64,000 nucleotides of DNA from Owenia fusiformis (GCA_903813345.2 CAIIXF020000009.1:8798030-8862029), one strand, 5' to 3'. Positions 47,038 through 59,545 are shown, numbered from the stretch's first letter. Translations and numbers: made by a program. The notes: generated by a model from the letters alone, not told the origin.

Positions 47038-50000
47038 TTACAAGGATTTCATCTTGCACACTGTCGCCAAGATGTCATCAAATCTGTTCAACAAGTCATC
47101 CATGCTGTTCAAAAAGAACAGATTGGTCTCCAGCTTCTCTTTGTCACCTGGATATCTATTCTCTATCTGAAAAACAAATTACATTTTGTATTTGAGAGTT
47201 TTACTGCACATTTGATTTGATCTTCCTAGCAGATACATATTTTCTGTTGGTAAGCAATACAGACACATTGAAACAACCTGTTGTTTGTATTCTTTAAGTT
47301 GTATATTTAATTTATACCACTCTGTATATTTGTGATTCAAAATACTTTGTTGCTATCCAATAATAAATTTGCACCCTTCATTTTTAACAGATTCAGTGAT
47401 AAAAACTTACCATTCCTTTCCATTCATTTTTGCCAGCTTCTATCTTTGCTTTGCCTAATTCCTTGTCTTTCTTTTTGTCACTTTCTAGCAATCTCAATGC
47501 TGGCATGTTAGGCAATCCTACTAATACCAAATCTGTTCTTCCAGATGTTAATTTTCCAGCTTAAATAAGTACATGGCCAACTATGAATATGTCCCTACCA
47601 CAATGGATTGTTTGATGCAATGTTCAGTTTCTTATGTTGTTCGGAAAGTCAAATTATCAATAACTAAATGAACATGAATATCACTTTAGTCTGATAATTG
47701 TTGATGGTCAGACTTACAGAAGGACACAGCGAGGACGACTGGATAAATAGGCAATTCAACTGGCAAATACGGCAAATCAAAAAATGAACATATAAGCACA
47801 AGCGCCAAAAGAGGAATATTAAAAGAAACAAATAATACCGAGTAAGCAATATGTAATTTGAGATATTATCATTGCACTAGAAAATACAATAAACAATGGT
47901 GCACATGTTATCACCATCCTCACCTTCCTTAATTGTTAAATGTGAATATTTATCTTGTTTTTTCGGATCCTTGTTTAGATATGGCTTTATGTTTGTCACA
48001 CCATCCGTTATCATTATAATCAGATTTTGAGCATCCTGCCTATTATGCTCATTGTTGAGGTACGTCATCTGAGTTCGAGCATACTGAATTGCTTTGTGGC
48101 TGTATGTCCCATCACTAGTTGTAGTTGGAATAGCCTCCAGTGCTATAAAAGCAAAGTTTCTGTTTAAAATACATATAAATCATAGGTTAGCACAAAGACT
48201 TAAAATATCAACAACTATTGTATGATGTTTCATTCTACATTACCTTTTACTATGCCCTCAATATCTCTCTGTACTTTATTTCCTTGCAGATTTAGTTCAG
48301 GTATTTGTTTAGAGTTGTATGAAAGTGCTCCTATCCAGGTTTCTACAGAAGTCGACATTATTTTCCTGCTGAGTTGAACCAAGAAATCTTTTACTTTGCT
48401 AATGTCCTCTGCAGCGATGGACAATGACCGATCAATAACATAGATAAGGTCCAATGTAGGCACTCTGCATTCTACAGAAACAAAGTAAAAAAATCATGAA
48501 GCTTTCAATTGGAAATTAAGTCACTCTTCACTGGTCAAATTGAACATCTAGGGAACATTTTGTAGATGAGTGTTTGTCATAAGTCCTTAACCCTTACACC
48601 TTCCGTTAGTTGATTAAAGTATAACATAAGTGAAAATGTGAAGGCAACATGTTATCCTAATTCAACAACTTCCTTTGACCCAATTTTTCAAATCATTGTC
48701 AATCACCATTCGGGACTTAGTTATCCTCTACCATATTTCTGTTTCTAAAATTTAAACCAATGAAAATATGCTAAATTAAGATAATTTAGCTTGTATTCGC
48801 AAATGCGACTCACGCCTGTCGGCTACTGTATTAAGCTGCTATGTTATGGGTAACTCATTAAAAAATATATAGTACCTGCCACTATTTCATTCATATTTAA
48901 ATGAGTTGGTCATGAAATAGTGGGTTAATCCGGTAGCCGACAGATGCATTGGTGTAAAATATTACTAGAATAAACGGCGACTAAACAATGTATGTTTGTG
49001 ACAACTAAAATATTATTAAAATAAATTCAGTTTTCTGAACCAGTCTTTCAAAATCAATTTTTGAAATCAAATTGATAAAATTCACAAAGAACATTATGGT
49101 AACATTGGATAAGACTAAAATATAAGCCTAAGTGGTTTGAACTTTATAAGAAAAAGATGTTCCACTGCACTTGTACCCTCACTAGGCTAAAATATAAACC
49201 TAAAATATGAGGGTTATAAAATGCAAACCTCAAGAAGAACCACATGACTATGACAGGGACAAGTGATTTTTACCCCGAGAGTGCGATATTTTACCGGATC
49301 GTGCAGATTTTGCTGATTGCTGTTTGGTTGCTACATGTTTAAATACTCATATCATAGAAAAATTACCAGGCGGTTTATCTTCGCTTTCACATTTACTCAG
49401 TACATTAACAAAACTTAGTCTGTGATCGGCATCGAAGTCCATGCGAAGTACTGGGTTGTACAGGGCGTATTCGTCATCACCCTTCCGATCATCATCTCTC
49501 CCTTGGATATAGTCATAGAATTCAAATGTAGCGAATATCACACCCTTGCTTTGTAAGTTTTTGATAGCAGTCGTTGTCTTTGTTAAAGTTGCTATCATGT
49601 TGGTTTTCAGATCAAACGAAACACCATCACTAAGTACCACCACCATTTTTCCCCTGTAAGTAAAATAAAAAATATATATCAAGATGGGAAAAATAGCGTT
49701 GTAATGTTAAATGTGTTTCTCTGTAGAGCTGCTTGCTTGGTACTTTGGTGATTTTGAAGTCGTGAGAAACGTGTAATAGTATATGTCTTTACACCTTTAA
49801 ACCAGATGTAAAGACAGGCCATCATTTTACAGCTGCAGCGGGTTTAAGAAATACTGATTTCGTTTAGATGCAAGGTCTTTACAAATATATTTCATACTCT
49901 TTAGGCCCAAATTACACAATATTGCTACATAATCAACTTAACAACTAATTAAATAGCTTACCTTTTAGTTTTACCATCTGAGAAATAATTGTTTGTGTCA

Positions 50001-52267
50001 ACAAGGTCAAGAGCATCTGCTGTTTTTGCCATAAAATTGTTTGGACAACTATCACCTCTTGAAATCCCCTTCTTCAGAGAAGTAATGAATTTCGAGGGGA
50101 TTTGGGGTGATATCACCTCTTTAGCCACCTATAAACATGTACCATTGATTAATACATTGCAGTTAAGATGGTTGATCTGGTTCGAAAACAAAAAAAGTGT
50201 AAGTAAAATAATTAGTCGAGATGACATTCATATCATAGATAGCCTGCATTATCATATATCTGGTCCAGATATATTTATCTGAAGTATAATTAAATTAACT
50301 TTGAAATTGTCAAACTGTTTCATGTCATATGGAACTTACAAACCCTCATCTCGAAACCTTTCACTAAAAACCATAGCTCATCGGTTTCTAAAATGTCATT
50401 TGGCTTGAAACAGAACACTGCTGTAATGTACTGACAGATCGTCACCATCTGTTCTTTGGGTTGAGTTAAGGAATTCAGTACAATGGTCAATTGTGAGTGA
50501 ACTCACCTCATCATATGTGATTAGTGTCATGGTCGAATCTTCATCATCAGACACTTCGCCAACTAGACTGATGATGAATTGTGTGGCTCCATTCACCAGC
50601 GAGTCATCAAGGTTGCATGATGTTTGAAGTACAAACACAACATCTACACAATATGTCACTGAAACCGTGATTCAGACATGCAAGAAACTGTGCTGCCAAC
50701 AGCTGACGGAAAATACAGGGTGACAGAAAAATGCCACCCGCTAACTTTGGAATAACTTTCAAAATGATGACAAAATATATGTCTTCATTTTTGTAGATAG
50801 AGTGTTCAGAGAACGAAAGACTGTTTAAATTGTAAAGGCTAAGCATCAACAACTTTGAGATTTAGAGGTATCACGTTTTCCGTCCAGGTATGCTCTCGAT
50901 GAAATTGGGATTTTAGTCATAGGTTGAGTTCGAGATTGCTTTTCATATTATCATTTTAATGTCATATCTTCCCATTTTGTTTAAATGATTTTGTAAAATT
51001 TGATAAACTGACTCACTCATTGAGTTAATCTAAAAACGACAGATTTCTATTTTATATCTTTGAGTGATTTTGTGTCACAGTATACCTCCGCAAGTTGTTG
51101 ATGCTTTGGAAGCATACCGATCTTTCTTTCATTGAACACTATACTTACATTCTACACATAAAAATCATGGATATTCATTATTGAGAAAGAAATCCCAAAA
51201 TCAATGGGGGGGCATTTTTTCTTGTCACCCTTTAAGTTGTTTCTTTTCAGTTGAAACTATTTCAAGTCTCTCTTTTGAGGCCCAGACAATGATTTTAGAA
51301 TGTATAATGTATTTATGAGGACAAATGTTGATCATTAAATGCAGTAACTTTTGGGAATATATTGTGTACCAAAATTAGAAATTTATTCGTTAAAGAATCT
51401 CACATATTCGATCAAAACTTGCCATGCAAACATGTTAGTCTACTTTACTGGCCCCCTTTGCTGTAACAAGGAACCCTAAACACATTAAAACGTAAACATA
51501 AACCAATTAGCCACTTCACTATGAAAGTGAGGGGTGTTAGCAAATGTGTATTAGCAGAATACGCTGTGTGCATGGACTAACACAATATCAGTGGTCATTT
51601 ACTGTGTCAACTGTGTAACCATTGCATATCGTGCTCACTCAAGTATTGAATAATTTTTTTATGATCTAAATGTTTGTGGTTTATAAAAAATGTGATATAT
51701 TTTAGTTAGAAATACATTAATTAATATATTCATTCAAACAGCACTAGAATGCGGGAAGAAAGAGCAATGGTGACAAAATGCAGACAGAATTTTCTGTAAG
51801 GGTTTCAAACATTTCTGGACACAATCATACATGTACTTCATGTGTACTGTTATTTTTAGTGCAGTATTTATAGATATAATTTCACGTATTAAAATCATAT
51901 TTTCCAGCAATGATTTCAAATTCGGAACCACACCCATATCACATTTTCTTCAATAACTCCAAACATGTGTAAACATTTACCATGTGCATATAAATTCAGA
52001 TTTCACGAGCTCTTTCCTATTCGAGTACCTCATACACCCCTGCATGGATTTGAGTTGGATTCGCCTTTTATACGTGAGCCGATACACATCGCAAACGCTG
52101 ATTGAATAAAGATTGCGAGAATCTTTAAAATAGAAATCTTCTCATAAAAGTGCAAATTCACTTGTGAATGAAATCACCCCTACAATAATAAGATATCATA
52201 TCTCACCCTCTTTATCTCCAGAGGCAAGAAGAGGGGCCAAGGTAAATACTATCCAGCCGACAAACAT
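47038..52267 (-). CDS. Gene D: secreted protein with two vWA domains
   Basis: Eight coding exons on the minus strand: 52267-52207, 50658-50507, 50128-49962, 49653-49367, 48471-48244, 48142-47924, 47559-47411, 47166-47038 (1392 nt, 463 aa). The signal peptide is MFVGWIVFTLAPLLASG. vWA1 starts DVVFVLQTSCNLD with a degenerate metal motif. Exon 3 is the longest of the three (167 nt). Exon 4 is 30-36 nt shorter than in B and C, so the end of vWA1 and the linker are cut to NVLSKCESEDKPPG and the Pro/Thr linker is lost. vWA2 has an intact DRSLS, GTYSHKAI and IMITDGV. The C-terminus ATVCKMKSL resembles gene E (TVCKMESKQ). All introns are GT-AG. Intron 1 holds a MITE and intron 4 holds a foldback repeat shared with gene A. 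Confidence 0.86.
48788..48945. repeat. Foldback repeat in intron 4 of gene D, shared with gene A intron
   Basis: It begins gcttgtattcgcaaatgcga and contains cctgtcggctactg. It ends with an inverted piece, taatccggtagccgacag. The same sequence type occurs at about 818-1045 in a different intron of gene A, so these are separate insertions, not inherited with the genes. Confidence 0.6.
50716..51232. mobile_element. MITE in intron 1 of gene D
   Basis: The left end is cagggtgacagaaaaatgcc. The right end is its near-complement (ggcattttttcttgtcaccc), with TA on both flanks. At about 515 bp it has no transposase. The same size class and end style occur at 15996-16508. Confidence 0.75.
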
Positions 52268-52276
52268 ATTCACTTT

Positions 52277-52903
52277 CTGTAAAGTAAAGATTTTTAATGA
52301 TAGGTTATTTCATTGATGGCTTAGTTGTTTATGCTACAAACTTTATATGAATATGTTTCACAGTCAAGTCAAAACATGAGTCCAACAGTTCTAGAATTTG
52401 TAATGAATAAACAAAACAAGTAATAATTTACATGATACAATAATGTATAAGTTGGAAAATATTTTCATTTTCAAATATAGTCATCCCTGATAATCCTCTC
52501 TCTCTATTTCATTGATCCCCTCCCAAGGGGCGGAAATGCGTGGCGTTGTTTTAAAAGCAGATATATGTAGTTTTGTTTGGTATTATCACCCAATGCAGAC
52601 GCGAGACTCGACATTCACACGGAAATTAGAAAAATGTAGCCACCCATGAAGTAAATTAATTTTTCCTGCTTTATAAATAGTGAATGACAGTCATATTGGG
52701 TTCTATAAGTGTGAGAATAGCACGACGTCTTGATATTTCAAGGTAATTCGTTTGAATAGTGATAGCGGTGATTAATATTACGATGGAAAGATAAACCCAC
52801 AACGAAATATTTGTAGATTTTTTTACCATTAATATTTGAAACACAAATATTATGCGAACATATGATCGGACGTAAGTACATGTATGATGTGTACTTCAAG
52901 ATA
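52277..52903. other. Immediate upstream region of gene D
   Basis: Gene D has an acceptor (tttacag) nine bases before its ATG, so a promoter and a non-coding exon must lie here or beyond the MULE-like element. I cannot place them. No repeat is seen in this stretch. Confidence 0.35.
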
Positions 52904-52912
52904 ATAAAGTAA

Positions 52913-54463
52913 GGCTTTGTATAAAAAACCTCCTACCCACGTACCCTCGTACCCACGTACGTGGGTCCTGACCCAGTCTTTAAAGAGTTAAATCTTTAAC
53001 ATTTTTTAAACATTATTCTATTTCAATGTATGCTTAATTATGGATGAATTTATGTACCCATATGCCTTTATTTCTAGATCGGACATCTGTCTCGTCATAA
53101 AATAAAGCCGGCATTGCATAATGTTCATTTGAGCTATTTGAGTGTTGTTTTTGATATATCGAAGCGATTTTTTGTTGATCGGGCAGTCTTACAGTGTACA
53201 ACCAATCTATTGCTTGGCGCAAATTGGCCACATGGGGCATGTGTTGTAAAGTGCTGTAGTTTTTGACTCCATGAGCAGAATATGGTCAAACTTTCACAAC
53301 AAAATTCACATTGAATGACCTGAATGATTCTGGATTGACGAAGTTCTTCAACTTTTCATCGGTCCTGTTTTTTAACACCCTGTAGTTTTTATCACATATA
53401 CTTTTTATTCTTTCAAACGATATTACAAGTATTCATTGTTTGCACGACAGATTTGAACTATACGTGTAATTTGTCTTATGTCTTTTATTTAATTTAACAT
53501 CAGAATTGGAGATACAAAGTGATAGAGTGATCAATTCACACGATCTCAAGGAATAATAAAGGCTGCATTTCTGTTTAACCGTGGCGCAATTGAATAACGA
53601 AATATTTGAAAAGTAGAAGGATTCGCTATATTCGTTTTTAATCGCTTTTTGGCACAATTTAAGGATAATTGTGCGCACTAGTTCAGTGAATCATTTAGAT
53701 GGAATTAAAAGTTAGAGTTGCCAAACTTATGCAGGGGAGTGTAAGTTTGGTTTTGTAAACTTCGACATTATTCATGGCCGTTTGATCCATAATTAGGTAA
53801 TATGAAGAGTAGAGCTTTATTTTGACAATGATTTGATGTAAAACTGGTTTGAATGATAAAAGTTCAGCTTTGTAGTTTCTAGCTTTTTGCGCGTAAAACG
53901 TGAATACAATGGACAACAACGACACCAAATCTTTGACTAACATACGTTAATAACGTATAATATTCGTAAGAATGAATTCTAATAACATTTGAAATAAACA
54001 TCTAATAAAATGTGGTGAATTTAATTGGTTGGAAACTATATATTTTTAAAAAGATGTCAACTTTTGGACAAGGGTAAACTTCCCGGGACATTTACAATCT
54101 GCATGAGGTAACAGGAGGCACGGATTGCACTGAACGAAGGCTAGGAGATTGCTAATCAGCACTGATGTGTTATACAGGTAAGACTGCCCGATCAACAAAA
54201 AACATTTCGACATATCAAAAACATAAATCAAATAGCTCAAAAATAGTGAACATTTATGCAATTCCGGCTTTATTTTATTTTACTAGAGAGATGTCAGACC
54301 TATAAATAAAGGCATATGGATGCATAAATTCATCTATAATTCAGGATAAACTGAGATTGAATAATGTTTTAAACATTTAAAAATTTAACTCTTTAAAGAC
54401 TGGGTCAGGACCCACGTACGTGGGTACGAGGGTACGTGGGTAGGAGGTTTTTTATACAAAGCC
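52913..54463. mobile_element. MULE-like element with 83-bp TIRs and 9-bp target duplication
   Basis: The two ends are near-perfect inverted repeats of about 83 bp, starting ggctttgtataaaaaacctc. Each contains cccacgtacgtggg and gggtcaggaccca-type palindromes. The flanks carry ataaagtaa at 52904-52912 and again at 54464-54472, a 9-bp direct target duplication. Length is 1551 bp and no transposase frame is visible. Long TIRs plus a 9-bp duplication point to Mutator-like elements. The superfamily call is inference. Confidence 0.85.
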
Positions 54464-54472
54464 ATAAAGTAA

Positions 54473-55885
54473 TACTAGTGGTATTTGCTAGTACTAGTTG
54501 CGTTTCAAATATTAATTGTGTGAAATATGCGAGACCAATGTTAATGCTACCAGGGGGAATCGGACCTGCAGGCCTTACAACCTTACAATCTATACGTGTT
54601 TTGTGTTTCGGAAAAATCGATATGTGATGTATATTTTTTTAGTTCTTCGAAGAAATCTACATATATTTTTTCGCGGTTTTATCTTTACGCCACCACCATC
54701 ACTTTTTAAACGTTGTTTCCTTGAAATATCAAGCCATAGTGCTGATCTCATACGTAAAAAACCTAATTTGCCTGTCATTCACCATTTATTAAGCAGTAAA
54801 AATTAATTTGCTCCATGGGTGACAAATTATTTCCTGGTGAGTTTCCTGGTGAATGTCTAGTCTCACATCATAGGAATGTAATTGTAGCCGATCTGTCTGC
54901 ATCGGGTGAGTACATGTATGTAAACGCTTTGTAGAATTTTCCCACCCGACAATAAACTCATCACCTTCCCAATATACCTGGAAAACATTACAGTGTTATA
55001 GATTGACAGCCATCCAGCTAGTTTTCCTGGAATGTGGGGTTAGCCGAAACGAAATATTGTGATTTTGAACAAACGATCTGTGGTCAACGCACTTTGTTGA
55101 GTTTGGGGTGGTAATTTTGTAACCATCGAATGTTTCCTCGATGTATCGAGAACATGATGAGTGTATTGGCAGGTGGGGAAATACTGAATATAGAGAGCTT
55201 TCGATATAAGTTATTTGGAATACATATTCGCAAACTTGTACTTGTACAAGTCAGGTATAGCACCGGGGAGGAGCTCTGGAAACGAATATAAGGTGCTTTC
55301 ATCCTTCAAATCATAACAAAATATTTGGTAAGCATGAAGTTCGTGATTTACGGTTTCAAAATATGATTACAACTTAGAAATTAATTCTGCCATTGCTGGG
55401 ATATTCACAAATCAATTCCCTCGATTAGGAAACGAGGAAAGTACTTTCCTTGATTCTTTGAGAAACGTTCCTCTCCAGTGGTGTTTCCTTTAATTAAAAG
55501 TTAAAGTTGCAGTATATGTTAGGCTGAAAACGTATTTCAAAAGTATTAAAATATGCATTTTTATCCCTAATTTCTTTCAAGACTGCATTTTATTTAAAAT
55601 TGCCCAAGTTGGGCCATAGAGGAACCAAGAAGTGAACTTACCATGTCTGATGATCAATCTGCTTGGTTGACAGGAATGTTTTGAATTAGAGTTGTGATGA
55701 ATTTATACACAAGTGCTAGTTTGTAATGAATTGCAAATTAAGGGGTAAATTAAAAATAAACATAAAAATAAAAAAATAAACATATTTTATCCATACCATC
55801 TGAGAAATTATGAAAACAATTGCCTAGTTATTGATAATATGAATAAATTAAATGTGAGCCATCTGGATTTTATCAACATTTTGCA
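54473..55885. other. Non-coding interval between MULE-like element and LINE
   Basis: No gene is supported. Short frames (54436-54806) overlap the element end and lack motifs. A patch near 55190-55250 recurs at about 22010-22080. Confidence 0.35.
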
Positions 55886-56126
55886 ATTATTATTATTATT
55901 ATTATTATTAATGTTTTTATTATTCTTAAATCATAGTAATTTACAAAGTACAAGAAAGCAAGACCAATCGCCATTTGGCATTACAGGTCGCTTTAACATA
56001 AATATAGTTTAAAAGCAAGTAATAATAAAACAAAAAAAGTGCATAAAACTATTGAAAAGTTTTGTTGTTAATTGCTTAGTTGCTTAGTTGTTGGGGATAT
56101 TTTGGTCCAGGAGGTTTGGGCAAGTT

Positions 56127-57962
56127 TTAGATTCTCAATGGGTAAATGTAACATGATCTAACAAAGTTGAGCACAATGTTAAGAAGTAAGTTTTGTGAAT
56201 CACGGCTAAGGGTATTTTCATAGAGGAGATATTTGACTTGATCATTTCGGTTGGTGTAGATGTTCTCATCATAGAGAAGGTTGTTTTGTCTAAGTGCAGT
56301 AATCATGTTTGTCCTATCATCAGTATGGCGGGGGCAAGAAAGGAGAAAGTGCTTAGTATTTTCAGGGGATCCACATGGACACTTGTTGTCGGTTACACCA
56401 ATAAAATTATGAGAGAAAAAGTGTTCTTTTAAAAAGAAATCGACACGAAGTCTGTTTAAAATCTTCTCATTTGACCTTGTTAAGTTTAGCTTGGTTGTTG
56501 GAATGAAATTTATGTTTGGGAGAATTGTTGACCGAACAGCATTTTTAAAACTAGAGATGGTTGGTAATTCTCTTATAAGTTGGCTAAGGTTGTTCCATTG
56601 TTTTATAATATTTAAGACAGGGGCTTTAAGGAGTCTGATAGAAACATTAGTTGGAATATTGTAAGGCATAGAATGTCTCAGTAGTCTGGTGGCTGGGTTT
56701 TTATATTTGTCAAATATGTCGCATATATATTGTGCTACATTTCTTTTGTTTATTTTGAACATTATCCGAACATTTTTTTCATTTCTCCTTTGACTAAGGG
56801 TTTTCCAGTTAAGGCATTGAAAAACTTTGGAGGTATCTGAGCCATGAAGAACACCTGCACATATTACACCTGCTTGATAGTGCAATTTGTCAAGTTTTGC
56901 TAATAGGGCTAATGAGGCAGACCCATACAAGGCACTGCAGTAGTCAAAATTTGATGCTACATAGGAGCTATACATTGTTTCAAGGTGTTTGGATCTTACA
57001 CTATTTGACAGATACTTGAGTGGATTAAGGAGTTTTTGAACTTTCCGTGAAAGATAGTTAATATGGTCTTCATAGGTCAAATTTTCATCAAGGATAAATC
57101 CAAGATGTTTGTGTGAAGTTTTACATGGAATGACTTCTCCGTCAAAATAAAGTGACGTTTTTTGGAAGTTTTTGATCCGGTTTGAGTGGAATATGACTTG
57201 GGCACTTTTGGAAGGTTTGAATTTAAGGAACCATTTCTTTGACCACAGATTAATTTTATTAAGATCATTTTGAATCTGATCTGTTTGAGCATTTGATGGA
57301 TGAAAAAATGAATATAGAGATGTATCATCAGCATATATGTATGCTTCAGAGTCTAAGTTGTCTGGGAGGTCATTTATATAGATGAGGAACATGAGGGGGC
57401 CTATTACTGAGCCTTGAGGAACACCAGAGTTTATGAAGTTGTTGTCTGAGAATTTAGAATGTTGGTCATTGATTGATACACAAACTTTTCTATTCCTCAG
57501 GTAAGAATCACAAAGATCAATTGTTTTGCCGTTAATTCCATAAGATTTCATTTTGTGTATTAAGAGCGAATGCGGGACGGTATCAAACGCAGCCGAAATG
57601 TCGAGATATACCGAGTTAATACAGTTTCCTTGTTCCATTTGATGATAAATATAGTCAGTTATTGCTAAAAGTTGAAGTTCTGTGTTGTGGCCTGGGAGAA
57701 AACCTGACTGAAACTTGTATAAGAGGTCATTATCCATAAGGTGTTTCATGATTCTAGCATGGAGTACCTTTTCAAAAATTTTGGAGAAAGTGCTTAATAA
57801 TGTTATCGGCCTATAGTTTTCAACGAATGACCGGTCAGATTTCTTATGAATTGGAGAAATATTTCCCAACTTCCAACAGTCAGGAAATTCTGACTTTTGG
57901 AAAATGAAGTTAAAAAGCGAAGAAAGTTGGATTGATAGAGTGGCTGAGGCAATTTTCACCAT
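56127..57962 (-). CDS. LINE reverse transcriptase frame
   Basis: A 611-residue frame with RT blocks in order: NYRPITLLSTFSKIFEK, LDISAAFDTVPHSLLI, SGVPQGSVIGPLMFLIYIND and the catalytic YADDTSLYSF. A C-terminal Cys/His cluster (CPCGSPENTKHFLLSCPRH) follows, as found in several LINE clades. The frame truly begins upstream of its ATG, since coding-like sequence extends to about 58085. There is no internal stop. It is a selfish element with no role for the host locus that I can see. Confidence 0.92.
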   Translation of the reverse strand: MVKIASATLSIQLSSLFNFIFQKSEFPDCWKLGNISPIHKKSDRSFVENYRPITLLSTFSKIFEKVLHARIMKHLMDNDLLYKFQSGFLPGHNTELQLLAITDYIYHQMEQGNCINSVYLDISAAFDTVPHSLLIHKMKSYGINGKTIDLCDSYLRNRKVCVSINDQHSKFSDNNFINSGVPQGSVIGPLMFLIYINDLPDNLDSEAYIYADDTSLYSFFHPSNAQTDQIQNDLNKINLWSKKWFLKFKPSKSAQVIFHSNRIKNFQKTSLYFDGEVIPCKTSHKHLGFILDENLTYEDHINYLSRKVQKLLNPLKYLSNSVRSKHLETMYSSYVASNFDYCSALYGSASLALLAKLDKLHYQAGVICAGVLHGSDTSKVFQCLNWKTLSQRRNEKNVRIMFKINKRNVAQYICDIFDKYKNPATRLLRHSMPYNIPTNVSIRLLKAPVLNIIKQWNNLSQLIRELPTISSFKNAVRSTILPNINFIPTTKLNLTRSNEKILNRLRVDFFLKEHFFSHNFIGVTDNKCPCGSPENTKHFLLSCPRHTDDRTNMITALRQNNLLYDENIYTNRNDQVKYLLYENTLSRDSQNLLLNIVLNFVRSCYIYPLRI

Positions 57963-58024
57963 TCTGTTATTTATTCCATCAAGACCGCATGCTTTGTCAC
58001 GTTCAAGAGACTGTATGATTTTAT

Positions 58025-59386
58025 TTATTTCATCAGGTGTTGTCGTAATATTGTCAATTTCTTGATTTCTTGATTTTTTGGAAAATTAGGAAAGACCATA
58101 TCCCCATGAAGCTCATCATGGTGATATTTGCCCGAGAAAAGGTTCATGAAAAGGTTGGCTTTTTCAGTGTCAGATGTAGCAATAGAACATGAAGTTTCAC
58201 TTCTGAGACAAGGGAGACAGTCATTGAATTTTTTGGAGAGAAATGAGTTTACAATATTCCAATATTGCTTGCCCTTACATGTGGACTCATTAAGTTGTTG
58301 GACTAATTTGTCCTCATGAATTAATTTTGCTTCTTTAATAAGAGTCTTTACATGCTCTGCTTGATTGGCATAATTTTCAAAATGAACAGGGTCATCATTT
58401 GATTTTGACTTACGAAAAAGTTTTTCTTTTTTTCTGATCTCAAGTTTGATTTTTTTGTTAATCCATGGCTGGTCATTTGCCTTGGTTATGTAAGTTTTCT
58501 GCGGAATGTTATTGGAAAAAATGTCAAAAACATCGCGAGTAAAGTTTTCAGTAGTTAAGTTCACATTTTCATTGTTATTTATGAAAATGTCGGTCAAATC
58601 GATATCGCTGATATTTGAGTTTATTTTATCTACATCTCCAAGATCATAATTCCATATTGTTTTTTTAGTCACATGTTTTTTGTCTAGTTTAAGTGGAAGA
58701 GTGGTCAAAATTGTTGAATGATCAGTGTTTCCGATTGGATCAATGACTGATATTTCTTTAACCAGAAATGCTTTGTCTGTTATTGAAAGATCTATGCAAG
58801 TTCTTGAATTTCTAGTGATTCTAGTAGGTTCCTTGACTAATTGGAAAAGGTTAAGTTCTGTAAGTATGGTATCTAATTTTGCTCCTTTTGAATCAGTTGT
58901 TCCTTCATTCCACCACTTTTTATTTTTGCAATTAAAATCTCCATTTATGATCAAATAGTCACATTTAAATTTGGAGGCAAGTTTTAAGTTCTCTTTAAAC
59001 TCTTCAAAATAAGCCGCTTCTTGGATTGCATTCATGCTAGGGGAGCGATAATGCACCCCATATAAAACAGATGTGTTTTTTAATTTAACATTTACCCACA
59101 GGCTATTTTCTGTGTTAAATTCAGGCTTTGGAATACATATGAGATCACTTTTTACATAGATCATAAGGCCTCTGCCCCCTGGATGATACATGGGGGTATG
59201 GTAATCTGGAATTGTATATTTGTCTGAGATAGTTTTTGAATTTAAATTACCAGCCTCACAAAGACCAGCTACAGAGATGTTTCTATCCCTTATTTTTAAT
59301 TTGAGAGATTCAAACCTGGTGCCTTCATTACTTCCAATGCTATTGATGTTGGAGAAAAGGAATTTCATGTCGCTTTGTGCGGTCAA
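58025..59386 (-). pseudogene. LINE endonuclease frame, cut off by a frameshift
   Basis: 453 residues of an APE-type endonuclease: SNINSIGS near the N-terminus, the catalytic Glu in AGLCEAGN, INGDFNCKNKKWW, and NTDHSTIL. The frame goes out of phase in an A-rich run (about 58075-58090) and ends at a stop 20 codons later, detaching it from the RT domain. The copy is therefore probably inactive unless the shift is an assembly error or a programmed event. Confidence 0.85.
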
Positions 59387-59545
59387 TTATTGCAATTAAT
59401 GGATGTTTACGTTTCAGACGTTCAGTGTTTGACAGAGACCTGGATATTCTCCAGGGAAGCAATCGTGATGAGTGATCATTCAATTTTTACGCAATTTTTG
59501 ACATGGCCTTTACTTACTCATTATCATAAAGGGATTTAATATGTA

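Larger units (their letters stand above)
55886..59400 (-). mobile_element. LINE, endonuclease plus reverse transcriptase, (TAA)n tail
   Basis: A non-LTR retrotransposon on the minus strand. The endonuclease frame (59386-58025) and RT frame (57962-56127) were one reading frame. The frame just after 58085 reads TPDEINKIIQSLERDKACG, the normal approach to an RT domain, but is out of phase with the endonuclease. An AAT/TAA microsatellite at 55889-55912 marks the 3' end. No upstream ORF1 is seen, so it is either 5'-truncated or a single-ORF type. Confidence 0.9.

Noticed and set aside
54436-54806. Overlapping frames after the MULE-like element
   Set aside because: No motifs, and one begins inside the transposon TIR.
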